Of a stretch of DNA of 64,000 nt, positions 56,021-63,827 are shown piece after piece. The translations under genes were made by a program, and so were the position numbers. The notes below the pieces were generated by a model, which made no database searches, was not told the origin of the DNA, and saw nothing but the letters and a program-made list of their open reading frames with translations. How positions within the stretch are numbered: position 1 is the first letter of the stretch; every line of letters begins with the position of its first letter. The stretch is from Stenotrophomonas nitritireducens (GTDB lineage Bacteria > Pseudomonadota > Gammaproteobacteria > Xanthomonadales > Xanthomonadaceae), in NCBI RefSeq assembly GCF_001700965.1, contig NZ_CP016756.1, positions 434,001 through 498,000 of the forward strand. The letters are read 5' to 3'.

Positions 56021-57955
56021 GTGCTTGGTGAAATCGGACAGGTATTACTGATACTCGCGCTGCTGGCGGCCCTGCTGCAAAGCGTCCTGCCTCTGATCGG
56101 CGCCCAACGCGGCATTCCCGCACTCACCGCGATAGCACGGCCGGCAGCGATGCTGCAACTGACCATGGTGCTGGCCGCCTTCGTGGTGTTGACCATCGCT
56201 TTCGTGCGCCAGGATTTCTCGCTGCGCTACGTGGCCGACAATTCCAACTCGCTGCTGCCGATGATTTACCGCTACTCGGCGGTATGGGGCGCGCACGAAG
56301 GCTCGCTGCTGATGTGGTCGCTGGTGCTGGCGCTGTGGACCGCCGCCGTTGCCGAGTTCTCACGGCAGCTGCCGTCGGAAGTGGTGGCGCGGGTACTGGC
56401 GGTAATGGGCATGATCAGTGTGGGCTTCCTCGCCTTCCTGCTGTTCACCTCCAACCCGTTTGCACGCCTGCTGCCGGCGCCGTCTGAAGGCCACGACCTC
56501 AACCCGCTGCTGCAGGACCCGGGGCTGATCATCCATCCACCGCTGCTGTATCTGGGCTACGTCGGCTTCGCGGTGCCGTTCGCCTTCGCCATTGCCGCGT
56601 TGATCGATGGCCGCATCGACGTGCGCTGGCTGCGCTGGACCCGGCCATGGACCAACGCGGCATGGGGCTTTTTGACCATCGGCATCGCCCTGGGCAGCTG
56701 GTGGGCCTATTACGAGCTGGGCTGGGGTGGCTGGTGGTTCTGGGACCCGGTGGAGAACGCCAGCTTCATGCCATGGCTGGTAGGCGCAGCCCTGCTTCAT
56801 TCGCAGGCGGCCACTGAAAAACGCGGCGTGTTTGTCGGCTGGACCTTGTTGCTGGCCATCGCCGCGTTCGCGTTGTCGCTGCTGGGCACCTTTCTGGTGC
56901 GCTCGGGCGTGCTGACCAGCGTGCATTCGTTTGCCGCCGATCCGTCGCGCGGCCTGTTCATCCTGATTTTCCTGGGCGTCGTCGTCGGCGGCTCGCTGCT
57001 GCTGTATGCGCTGCGCGCGCCCGGCATTGGCGGCAACAGTGCCGATCCGCGCCGCGCCTTCGCCCTCAACTCGCGCGAAAGCCTGCTGCTGGTCAACAAC
57101 CTGCTGCTCAGCTGCGCCTGTGCCATGGTGCTGCTGGGCACCTTGTATCCGCTGCTGGCCGACGCGCTCGACCTGGGCAAGGTATCGGTGGGGCCGCCGT
57201 ATTTCGGCACGCTGTTCCTGGTGTTGATGGCGCCGATGATCGTCTTGCTGCCATTCGGCCCGCTGAGCCGTTGGCAGCGCGAACAAGGCCTGCGCACGCT
57301 GGCATTGCTCGCCCCCTGGGCCGGGCTGGCGGTGCTGCTGGGCATCATCGGCTGGTGGATGGCGCCGCAGGGCAAGTTCAAGACCGCCGTCGGCATCGCC
57401 GGTGCGGCATGGGTGGCCGGTGGTACCGGCTATTACCTGTGGACCCGGCTGCGCAAGGGCGGCCGCCTCAATGCCGAGACCTGGGGCATGCTGATCGCGC
57501 ACTTCGGCGTTGCCGTGTTCCTGGTCGGCGCGTTGCTGGTGGAAGCGCTGCATGTGCAGCACGAAGTCGCCCTGGCGCCCGGCAAGACCGTCGATGCCGG
57601 CGGCTATACGCTGCTGTTCGAGGGCGTGGACGCGACCGACGGGCCCAATTACCACTCCGACCGTGGCCACCTGCAGGTGCTGCGCGGCGATACCTTGATC
57701 ACCCGCCTGCACCCGGAAAAACGCATGTACGCCAGTGGCGGCCAGCCGATGACCGAAGCCGGCATCCACCCCGCCCTGGGTGGCGATATCTACGTAGCAC
57801 TGGGAGAATCACTGGGCGACGGCTCGTGGGCCGTGCGCGTACAGATCAAACCTTTTGTCCGCTGGATCTGGCTGGGCGCGGCGCTGATGGCGCTGGGCGG
57901 TTTCATCACCGCCGTCGACCGCCGTTTCCGTCGGCTGCCTGAGAAATCGAAATGA
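56021..57955 (+). CDS. ccmF: Haem lyase subunit CcmF
   Basis: Large membrane protein of 644 residues that attaches haem to apocytochromes together with CcmH/I. Motifs: WGAHEGSLLMWSLVLALWTA, DLNPLLQDPGLIIHPPLLYL, the WWD segment GWGGWWFWDPVENASFMPWL and HSFAADPSRG. About 14 helices are visible. The start is a GTG immediately after the ccmE stop. It is coupled to ccmG by a four-base overlap. Confidence 0.97.
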   Translation: MLGEIGQVLLILALLAALLQSVLPLIGAQRGIPALTAIARPAAMLQLTMVLAAFVVLTIAFVRQDFSLRYVADNSNSLLPMIYRYSAVWGAHEGSLLMWSLVLALWTAAVAEFSRQLPSEVVARVLAVMGMISVGFLAFLLFTSNPFARLLPAPSEGHDLNPLLQDPGLIIHPPLLYLGYVGFAVPFAFAIAALIDGRIDVRWLRWTRPWTNAAWGFLTIGIALGSWWAYYELGWGGWWFWDPVENASFMPWLVGAALLHSQAATEKRGVFVGWTLLLAIAAFALSLLGTFLVRSGVLTSVHSFAADPSRGLFILIFLGVVVGGSLLLYALRAPGIGGNSADPRRAFALNSRESLLLVNNLLLSCACAMVLLGTLYPLLADALDLGKVSVGPPYFGTLFLVLMAPMIVLLPFGPLSRWQREQGLRTLALLAPWAGLAVLLGIIGWWMAPQGKFKTAVGIAGAAWVAGGTGYYLWTRLRKGGRLNAETWGMLIAHFGVAVFLVGALLVEALHVQHEVALAPGKTVDAGGYTLLFEGVDATDGPNYHSDRGHLQVLRGDTLITRLHPEKRMYASGGQPMTEAGIHPALGGDIYVALGESLGDGSWAVRVQIKPFVRWIWLGAALMALGGFITAVDRRFRRLPEKSK

Positions 57956-58572
57956 ATAGTCCCTCACCCAACTCCTCCCATCGGTTGCCGCCGGTCGCCA
58001 TCGTCCTTGGCGTGCTGTTCTTCCTCGGCCTGATGGGCTTGATGCTGTACGGCGTCAGCCGCTCCGGCCAACCGGACCGCGACAGCCTGCCCTCGGCCCT
58101 GCTCAACAAGCCGGCACCGGCGTTTTCATTGCCGGTGCTGCACGACCCCAGCGTGCACGTCACCGACAAACAACTGCGCGGCGCGCCCTATCTGCTCAAT
58201 GTCTGGGGCAGCTGGTGCCCGACCTGCCGCGATGAACACCCCATCCTGACCCGCTTTGCCGAAACCAAGCGCGTGCGCGTGATCGGCTACAACTGGAAGG
58301 ACGAGCCCAGCGAAGCGCTGCGCTGGCTTGAGCAGCTGGGCAACCCGTACATGGTGGTACTGGCCGACCAGGATGGCCGCACCGCACTGGACTGGGGCAT
58401 CGCCGCCGCGCCGGAAACCTTCCTGGTCGACGGCAGCGGCATCGTGCGCTGGAAGTACAGCGGCGCCATCACCCAGGAAGTCATGGACCAGCAGCTGATT
58501 CCGGCATTGGAAAAAGTCGAAGCGGCAGCGGGCGGGTCGCGCGGCGCACCCGACTTTGGAGCCACCCGATGA
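57952..58572 (+). CDS. dsbE: Thiol:disulfide interchange protein DsbE (CcmG)
   Basis: Membrane-anchored thioredoxin-like protein that reduces the CXXCH Cys of apocytochromes. The 206 residues have an N-terminal anchor (VAIVLGVLFFLGLMGLMLYG) and the active site WGSWCPTCRDEHP, followed by GVAAAPETF-type cis-Pro region (GIAAAPETFLVDGSG). Its C-terminal tail of about 20 residues is longer than usual. It overlaps ccmF and ccmH. Confidence 0.96.
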   Translation: MNSPSPNSSHRLPPVAIVLGVLFFLGLMGLMLYGVSRSGQPDRDSLPSALLNKPAPAFSLPVLHDPSVHVTDKQLRGAPYLLNVWGSWCPTCRDEHPILTRFAETKRVRVIGYNWKDEPSEALRWLEQLGNPYMVVLADQDGRTALDWGIAAAPETFLVDGSGIVRWKYSGAITQEVMDQQLIPALEKVEAAAGGSRGAPDFGATR

Positions 58573-59021
58573 AAGCCTGGGCTGGCATGTTGCTGTGGCT
58601 GTGCTTGGCGTTCACCGCCAGCGCACAACCGGCCGGCGACCCCAGCCCGCTGCATTACCGCGACCGCGCCGAGGAAGTGCGTTTCCACGCACTGACCGCG
58701 GAGCTGCGTTGCGTGCAATGCCAGAACCAGTCGTTGGCCGATTCCAACGCGCAGATCGCCCACGACCTGCGCCGCGAAGTACTCAAACTGATGCAGGAAG
58801 GCCGCACAGACGCACAGATCAAACAGTTCCTCGTCGAGCGTTACGGCGAGTTCGTGTTGTACCGCCCGCAGCTGGAAGCCAGCACAGCGCTGCTCTGGTT
58901 CGGGCCTGGCCTGCTGTTGCTGGCCGGCGCGGTGTTGCTGGTCCTGCATGTACGCCGCCGGGGCCGCGCGGTGCCTGTTGCCACCAATGACGACACCAGC
59001 CAGGAAGAACGCGAATGGTGA
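58569..59021 (+). CDS. ccmH: Cytochrome c maturation protein CcmH
   Basis: Thioreductive subunit of the haem lyase, 150 residues. It has a signal peptide (AGMLLWLCLAFTASA), the redox motif LRCVQCQNQSLADSNAQIA and DLRREVLKLMQEGRTDAQIK, and a C-terminal membrane helix (ALLWFGPGLLLLAGAVLLVL). Only the N-terminal half of the E. coli CcmH is encoded; the TPR half is the separate CcmI. Confidence 0.96.
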   Translation: MKAWAGMLLWLCLAFTASAQPAGDPSPLHYRDRAEEVRFHALTAELRCVQCQNQSLADSNAQIAHDLRREVLKLMQEGRTDAQIKQFLVERYGEFVLYRPQLEASTALLWFGPGLLLLAGAVLLVLHVRRRGRAVPVATNDDTSQEEREW

Positions 59022-60037
59022 ATGCTGGATTCCTGGCAGGTGCAGGACTGCTGGCCGTGCTTGCAACCGGCATCACCCTGTGGCCGCTGTGGCGCGCCGG
59101 CAAGCGGCGCGTCTGGGGAAGTCTGGTCGCCATGGCGCTGGTCGCCACGCTGGGCCTGTACCAGTGGCTGGGCACACCGGCGGCGCTGCAGGCACATGCC
59201 GAGGCCGCTGCTGCACCGCAGACCATCGAAGAAGGCATCGCCCAACTGCAGGCCGCATTGGAACAGAACCCCGAGCGTGTGGATGGCTGGGTGTTGCTGG
59301 CCCGCTCGCAGCTGGAGATCGGCAAGGTTGCCGATGCCGCCGCGTCCTACCAACGCGCCGCGCAGCTGGCCCCGGATGAACCGATGCTGCTGATCGAGGC
59401 CGCACAGACCCGCGCGCAGGCCAATCCCGCCTTCCTGTTCGACGTCACCGCACAGCAGTGGCTGGTCCACGCGCGACAGATAGCGCCGGATAACGAGCGC
59501 GCCATCTGGCTGACCGGCATCGTGCAACGCCAGCAAGGCCAGAACGAACTGGCCGCGCAGACCTGGGAAAGCCTGCTGTCACGGCTGGAACCCGCTGCCG
59601 CCAGCGCACTGCAGGAACAGATCGACATCGCCCGAGGCAAGACCCCGAGCACCGCCCATGCCACCGCCGCGGCAAGCACGCCTGCCAGTGGCGGCGGCAA
59701 TAGCATCACCGTAACCGTAAGCCTGGCGCCGGCATTGGCCGCGCGCGCGGCCTCCGGTAAGGAAACCCTGTTCGTCATCGCCCGCATCCCCGGCGGTCCG
59801 CCGATGCCGGTGGCGGTCGAACGCCACCCGGCGCAAAGCGCGCCGCTGACGGTTACCTTGGATGATGCCGACAGCCCGATGCCGACGCAGAAGCTGTCGG
59901 CCCTGCAGGAGGTGGAAGTATTCGCCCGCCTGTCCGCCAGCGGCACCGCGATGCGCGGCGAAGGCGACGTCGAGTCGGCACCGGTCAAGGTCAAGCTGCC
60001 TGCCGATAAGCCCATGACGATCACGCTGGGTCAATAA
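59015..60037 (+). CDS. ccmI: Cytochrome c maturation TPR protein CcmI
   Basis: Apocytochrome-binding subunit of the haem lyase. The 340 residues show two N-terminal helices (about 5-22 and 33-50), a tetratricopeptide region (TIEEGIAQLQAALEQNPERV, DGWVLLARSQLEIGKVADAA) and a C-terminal beta domain (SITVTVSLAPALAARAASGK through MTITLGQ). It overlaps ccmH by seven bases and ends the ccm operon. REP elements follow. Confidence 0.94.
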   Translation: MVNAGFLAGAGLLAVLATGITLWPLWRAGKRRVWGSLVAMALVATLGLYQWLGTPAALQAHAEAAAAPQTIEEGIAQLQAALEQNPERVDGWVLLARSQLEIGKVADAAASYQRAAQLAPDEPMLLIEAAQTRAQANPAFLFDVTAQQWLVHARQIAPDNERAIWLTGIVQRQQGQNELAAQTWESLLSRLEPAAASALQEQIDIARGKTPSTAHATAAASTPASGGGNSITVTVSLAPALAARAASGKETLFVIARIPGGPPMPVAVERHPAQSAPLTVTLDDADSPMPTQKLSALQEVEVFARLSASGTAMRGEGDVESAPVKVKLPADKPMTITLGQ

Positions 60038-60070
60038 CGCCCAGCGGGCAGCTTTGCGGGAACAGCGTTT

Positions 60071-60168
60071 GTAGGAGCGGCGTAAGCCGCGAAGCTGGCC
60101 GTGCCGAAGCACACGGCACCAGTGCCACCTGACTGGCGCGCTAGCTTCGCGGCTTACGCCGCTCCTAC
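60071..60168. repeat. REP pair (GTAGGAGCGGCGTAAGCCGCGAAGC type)
   Basis: Forward and inverted copies of a 25-base unit enclose about 48 bases, forming a large hairpin behind ccmI. Confidence 0.8.
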
Positions 60169-60275
60169 AAAAGCGGGGCCTCGCCCTGCCCGATATCGCC
60201 ACAGCCCCGTAGCCCGGGTAAGCACAGCGCACCCGGGGAACTCGGCACAACAGGCAACGCCCTGCAAGCAGCGTT

Positions 60276-60323
60276 GTGGGAGCGGCATAAGCCGCGAAGC
60301 TTCGCGGCTTACGCCGCTCCCAC
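60276..60323. repeat. Near-perfect 48-base REP palindrome
   Basis: GTGGGAGCGGCATAAGCCGC joins its inverted copy through GAAGCTTC with no spacer; a single arm mismatch (CATAAG versus CGTAAG). The remainder of 60038-60441 has no gene. Confidence 0.85.
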
Positions 60324-60381
60324 AAAAGCTGGGCCCCGCCCTAGGCGATATGGCCACAGCATCGCCGCGAGGAAATACCCA

Positions 60382-60398
60382 GATAACCAGCGGTTATC
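60382..60398. promoter_or_regulatory. Inverted repeat upstream of metX
   Basis: GATAACC-AGC-GGTTATC, perfect 7-base arms, ending 43 bases before the metX start. Possible operator; the regulator is unknown. Confidence 0.45.
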
Positions 60399-60441
60399 AT
60401 CCGTGCGACGATGCGTCCGGCATCCCCGCTAAAATTGGCAG

Positions 60442-61566
60442 ATGACTGAATTCATTCCCGAGGGCAGCCGCTTCCACGCGCTGTCGTCCCCGTTCCCGAT
60501 GAAGCGCGGTGGCAGCCTGGTCGGCGCCCGCGTCGCTTACGAAACCTGGGGCAGCCTGGCCGCCGATGCCAGCAATGCAATCCTGATCGTCACCGGCCTG
60601 TCGCCCGATGCGCACGCCGCCAGCAACGCCGCCAATCCCGCCTCTGGCTGGTGGGAACCCATGCTCGGCCCGGGCAAACCCATCGATACCGATCGCTGGT
60701 TCGTCATCTGTGTCAACTCGCTGGGCAGCTGCAAGGGCTCCACTGGCCCGGCCTCGATCAATCCCGCCACCGGCCAGACCTACCGCCTGGGTTTCCCCGA
60801 GTTGTCCATCGAGGACGTGGCCAATGCCGCCGCCGAAGTCGTGCACGCACTGGGCATCAAACAGCTGGCCTGCCTGATCGGCAACTCGATGGGCGGCATG
60901 ACCGCCCTGGCGGTGCTGCTGCAGCACCCGGGCATTGCCCGCACCCACATCAATATTTCCGGCAGCGCCCGTGCCCTGCCGTTCTCCATCGCCATCCGAT
61001 CGCTGCAGCGCGAAGCCATCCGCCTTGATCCGGCATGGAACAACGGCGACTACGATGAGTTGCATTACCCGGAATCGGGCATGCGCATGGCACGCAAGCT
61101 CGGCGTCATCACCTATCGCTCGGCGCTGGAATGGGATGGCCGCTTCGGCCGCGTACGGCTGGATTCGGACCAGACCGATGAAGATCCGTTCGGCCTGGAA
61201 TTCCAGGTGGAAAGTTATCTGGAAGGCCATGCACGCCGGTTCGTGCGCCACTTCGATCCCAACAGCTATCTCTACCTCGGCCGCTCCATGGATTGGTTCG
61301 ACCTGGCCGAATACGCAAACGGCGATGTACTCGCCGGGTTGGCGAAAATCCGTATTGAACGCGCACTCGCCATCGGCGCCAATACCGACATCCTGTTCCC
61401 GGTGGAACAACAACAGCAGATCGCCGACGGCCTGCGTGCCGGCGGTGCCGATGCACAGTTCCTTGGCATGGATTCACCGCAGGGCCATGACGCGTTCCTG
61501 GTCGATTACACGCGCTTCGGCCCGGCTGTGTCGCAGTTCCTGCAGACACTACCGACAGCCGGGTAG
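60442..61566 (+). CDS. metX: MetX-family O-acyltransferase (homoserine or serine substrate)
   Basis: Alpha/beta-hydrolase-fold acyltransferase of 374 residues. The nucleophile elbow is LIGNSMGGMTAL; acid and base residues of the triad lie in NTDILFPVEQQQQIAD and DSPQGHDAFLVDY. MetX proteins acylate homoserine for methionine synthesis. Xanthomonad members have been reported to act as serine O-succinyltransferases in cysteine synthesis, so the substrate should not be taken from the gene name. It stands alone with an upstream palindrome. Confidence 0.9.
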   Translation: MTEFIPEGSRFHALSSPFPMKRGGSLVGARVAYETWGSLAADASNAILIVTGLSPDAHAASNAANPASGWWEPMLGPGKPIDTDRWFVICVNSLGSCKGSTGPASINPATGQTYRLGFPELSIEDVANAAAEVVHALGIKQLACLIGNSMGGMTALAVLLQHPGIARTHINISGSARALPFSIAIRSLQREAIRLDPAWNNGDYDELHYPESGMRMARKLGVITYRSALEWDGRFGRVRLDSDQTDEDPFGLEFQVESYLEGHARRFVRHFDPNSYLYLGRSMDWFDLAEYANGDVLAGLAKIRIERALAIGANTDILFPVEQQQQIADGLRAGGADAQFLGMDSPQGHDAFLVDYTRFGPAVSQFLQTLPTAG

Positions 61567-61658
61567 CACCCGCGCCGACCTCCACGGCAGGCGCCCGCCA
61601 ATAGATGCCTGCCGTGGCGGTGCTGCACGCTGCAACCTCCCACAACAGGAGGCCGGCC

Positions 61659-62492
61659 ATGCCACGCTTGCTGCTTCTGCTGCTTTGCCTGAGCGGGTTG
61701 TTCCATACCGCGGCTGCTGAGCCACCACCGCTGATGCTGGCCGGGGTGTGGCAGGACGGGCCGGATGTATCGCTTTATCTTGTCAGCGAAAAACTCGATG
61801 GCGTCCGCGCCCGCTGGGATGGGCAAGTGCTGTGGACGCGTGCGGGCCACCGGGTTACGGCCCCACCGTGGTTCACCCAGGGCTGGCCCAGCCAGGTCCT
61901 GGATGGCGAACTCTGGATGGCGCGCGGCCAGTTCGAAGCGACCAGCGCGCTCATCCGCAGTAGTCCGGGCGACGCCGCGCAATGGCGCAGGCTGCGCTTC
62001 ATGGCCTTCGACCTGCCCAACGCCACGGGTGGTTTCGCCGAGCGCCAAGCACAGCTGCTGCGGATGATCGCCGCACACTCCAATCCCTACCTGTCCGCCA
62101 TCGCACAGCGACGCGTGCCGGATACTGAAAGTCTGTACCGCCAGCTGCGCGCGGTGGTAAGCGCCGATGGCGAAGGACTGATGCTTCACCATCAGGACAA
62201 TCCCTACAGCAATGGTCGCAGCACTGGCCTGCTCAAACTCAAACTGTACGAAGACGCCGAAGCGCACGTGATCGGCTATGCCCCCGGCAAGGGCAAGTAC
62301 ACCGGCCTGGTCGGCGCGTTGTTGATGCGCAGCGACAGCGGCAAACAGTTCCGCATCGGCAGTGGCCTGAGCGATGCCCAGCGCGCGCACCCACCGCCCA
62401 TCGGCAGCCGCGTGACCTATCGATACAACGGCCTGACCGTGCACGGCCTACCCCGCTTTCCACGCTTTCTGCGGGTGCGCGACGAACCTTGA
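61659..62492 (+). CDS. Periplasmic-type ATP-dependent DNA ligase (Lig E-like)
   Basis: Minimal ATP-dependent DNA ligase of 277 residues with a signal peptide (MPRLLLLLLCLSGLFHTAAA). Ligase motifs: EKLDGVRARWDG (motif I, adenylated Lys), LDGELW (Ia/II), FMAFDLPN (III), EGLMLHH (IV) and LLKLKLYEDAEAHVIGY (V). The OB-fold follows without extra domains, ending FPRFLRVRDEP. ATG 61659 follows AGGAGG and gives the export signal. This is in addition to the NAD-dependent LigA expected elsewhere. In related bacteria Lig E has been linked to periplasmic DNA and uptake or biofilm DNA. Confidence 0.9.
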   Translation: MPRLLLLLLCLSGLFHTAAAEPPPLMLAGVWQDGPDVSLYLVSEKLDGVRARWDGQVLWTRAGHRVTAPPWFTQGWPSQVLDGELWMARGQFEATSALIRSSPGDAAQWRRLRFMAFDLPNATGGFAERQAQLLRMIAAHSNPYLSAIAQRRVPDTESLYRQLRAVVSADGEGLMLHHQDNPYSNGRSTGLLKLKLYEDAEAHVIGYAPGKGKYTGLVGALLMRSDSGKQFRIGSGLSDAQRAHPPPIGSRVTYRYNGLTVHGLPRFPRFLRVRDEP

Positions 62493-62555
62493 ACCGCCTC
62501 CTCCTATCCATCGAACCAATCCCCAAAAACCCGGTGGCGCCGCAAACCCGCTTTT

Positions 62556-62651
62556 GTAGGGGCGGCGTAAGCCGCGAAGCAAATACTCCGTCAGATCCAC
62601 ACATGCCAGAACCCGCAACACCATAAGCTTCGCGGCTGACGCCACGCCTAC
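62556..62651. repeat. Degenerate REP pair (GTAGGGGCGGCGTAAGCCGC type)
   Basis: A forward unit at 62556 and an inverted, diverged unit (CTTCGCGGCTGACGCCACGC) ending CTAC at 62651. The remaining 62652-62814 shows no gene or clear promoter. Confidence 0.75.
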
Positions 62652-62814
62652 AAGTGCCTCTCGCCCAGCCTGGAAGTCTTTACAGCCTCGCGAAATTGAT
62701 GCCTCTCCCGCTACACAGGCTGCGCAATACCGGCGCGAGCAACGATGCGCGCTGGGCACTTCACAGTCACACGCATTTGCGTTGCAATGGCGGCAACGAA
62801 CAGGGTGGAACCCG

Positions 62815-63420
62815 ATGCGCTACCAAGGCCGGCTGCAGGAATGGAACGACGACAAGGGCTACGGATTCGTCCTGCCCAATGGCGGTGGCGAGCGGGCCTT
62901 TGTCCATATCAAAGCCTTCGAGCAACGCTCGCAGCGGCCCAGCAATGGCATGCTGATCAATTACCAATTGCGCACCGATGAGCGCGGCCGCCTCAACGCC
63001 ATCGCAGTACGTTCGGCCGCCGGCAGCAAGGCCGCCGTTGCACCGAAACGCGCTACAGCCACTGCCCGCCTGCCGCATGTCAGTCTGGGCGTGGGTGCCC
63101 TTCTTGGCCTGTCAGGGCTATGGATCGCAAAGCTTCTTCCGGACTGGATGCTGTTTGCCGTGCTCGGCATGAGTGTCATTGCGCTGGGCTTCTACCTGCA
63201 TGACAAAGGCGCTGCAGCGCGCGGCGAGCGGCGGGTGCCGGAAAACACCTTGCACCTGCTTTCCCTGCTCGGCGGCTGGCCCGGTGCGCTGATCGGCCAA
63301 GGGCTGTTCCGGCACAAGACCAGCAAGCAGAGCTTCCAGTTCATGTTCTGGCTGACGGTAGCAATCAACATCGGCGCCATTGTGTTGATCGCAAGTGGAA
63401 AGATAGCGCTGCCGCAATAG
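62815..63420 (+). CDS. Cold-shock domain - DUF1294 membrane protein
   Basis: A 201-residue fusion. The N-terminal cold-shock-like domain (about 1-65) has GRLQEWNDDKGYGFVLPNG and ERAFVHIKAFEQRSQRP, the RNA/DNA-binding RNP-like strands. A basic Ala-rich linker follows, then a DUF1294 region with about four helices (VSLGVGALLGLSGLWIA; LFAVLGMSVIALGFYLHD; VPENTLHLLSLLGGWPGALI; LTVAINIGAIVLIASG) and the conserved GGWPGALIGQGLFRHKTSKQ. The role is unknown; it may link nucleic acid to the membrane. ATG 62815 has GGGTGGA upstream. Confidence 0.9.
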   Translation: MRYQGRLQEWNDDKGYGFVLPNGGGERAFVHIKAFEQRSQRPSNGMLINYQLRTDERGRLNAIAVRSAAGSKAAVAPKRATATARLPHVSLGVGALLGLSGLWIAKLLPDWMLFAVLGMSVIALGFYLHDKGAAARGERRVPENTLHLLSLLGGWPGALIGQGLFRHKTSKQSFQFMFWLTVAINIGAIVLIASGKIALPQ

Positions 63421-63545
63421 TGCGAACCTCATTGCTCGCACCCGAACAAGGCCAAGCGAAACGCGGAACAGTCAGCGCCTGCCTTACCCGCCGGCAAACT
63501 GCAGGCATCGCACCACACCGCTGGAACAAGCGGAGATATTGCAAC

Positions 63546-63827
63546 GTGTCGAATTCCATACATGCGGTAACACTCTGCACCAAACCGTATCTTCCCATCG
63601 GCCTGGCCGTACTGGCCTGCGTCTCGCCCGGCAGGTTCGCAGGCCTCTCCGGTTGGCTTGGCTTCGCCGGCTTCATGCTGTTGGCCGCAACGCTATGGGC
63701 GTCACCAACGCTGTACGCCTCCAAGCCCCGTTTCCCGCCCGGCAGACAGATGCTTCCCGCCATCTCGTTCACCGCTGCGCTGCTATTGATCATTGCCAGC
63801 GTAGTCGTCTGGGCCAGTGCCTCCTGA
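63546..63827 (+). CDS. Small membrane protein of unknown function
   Basis: About 93 residues with three hydrophobic segments (YLPIGLAVLACVS; GWLGFAGFMLLAATLWAS; LPAISFTAALLLIIASVVVW). The start is unsure: a GTG at 63546 gives a compact protein, while the frame is open back to a GTG at 63420 overlapping the previous stop. No family recognised. Confidence 0.55.
   Translation: MSNSIHAVTLCTKPYLPIGLAVLACVSPGRFAGLSGWLGFAGFMLLAATLWASPTLYASKPRFPPGRQMLPAISFTAALLLIIASVVVWASAS

Noticed and set aside
56360..57769. A 469-residue Gln/His-rich frame opposite ccmF
   Set aside because: Antisense to ccmF with intact WWD motif; low-complexity reverse-frame product.
60331..60441. SAM riboswitch upstream of metX
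   Set aside because: The leader is too short and shows only a simple 17-base inverted repeat, not a riboswitch fold.
5008..62651. Repeated palindromes as possible CRISPR arrays
   Set aside because: Copies are scattered, in alternating orientation and without regular spacers; they are REP-type elements.
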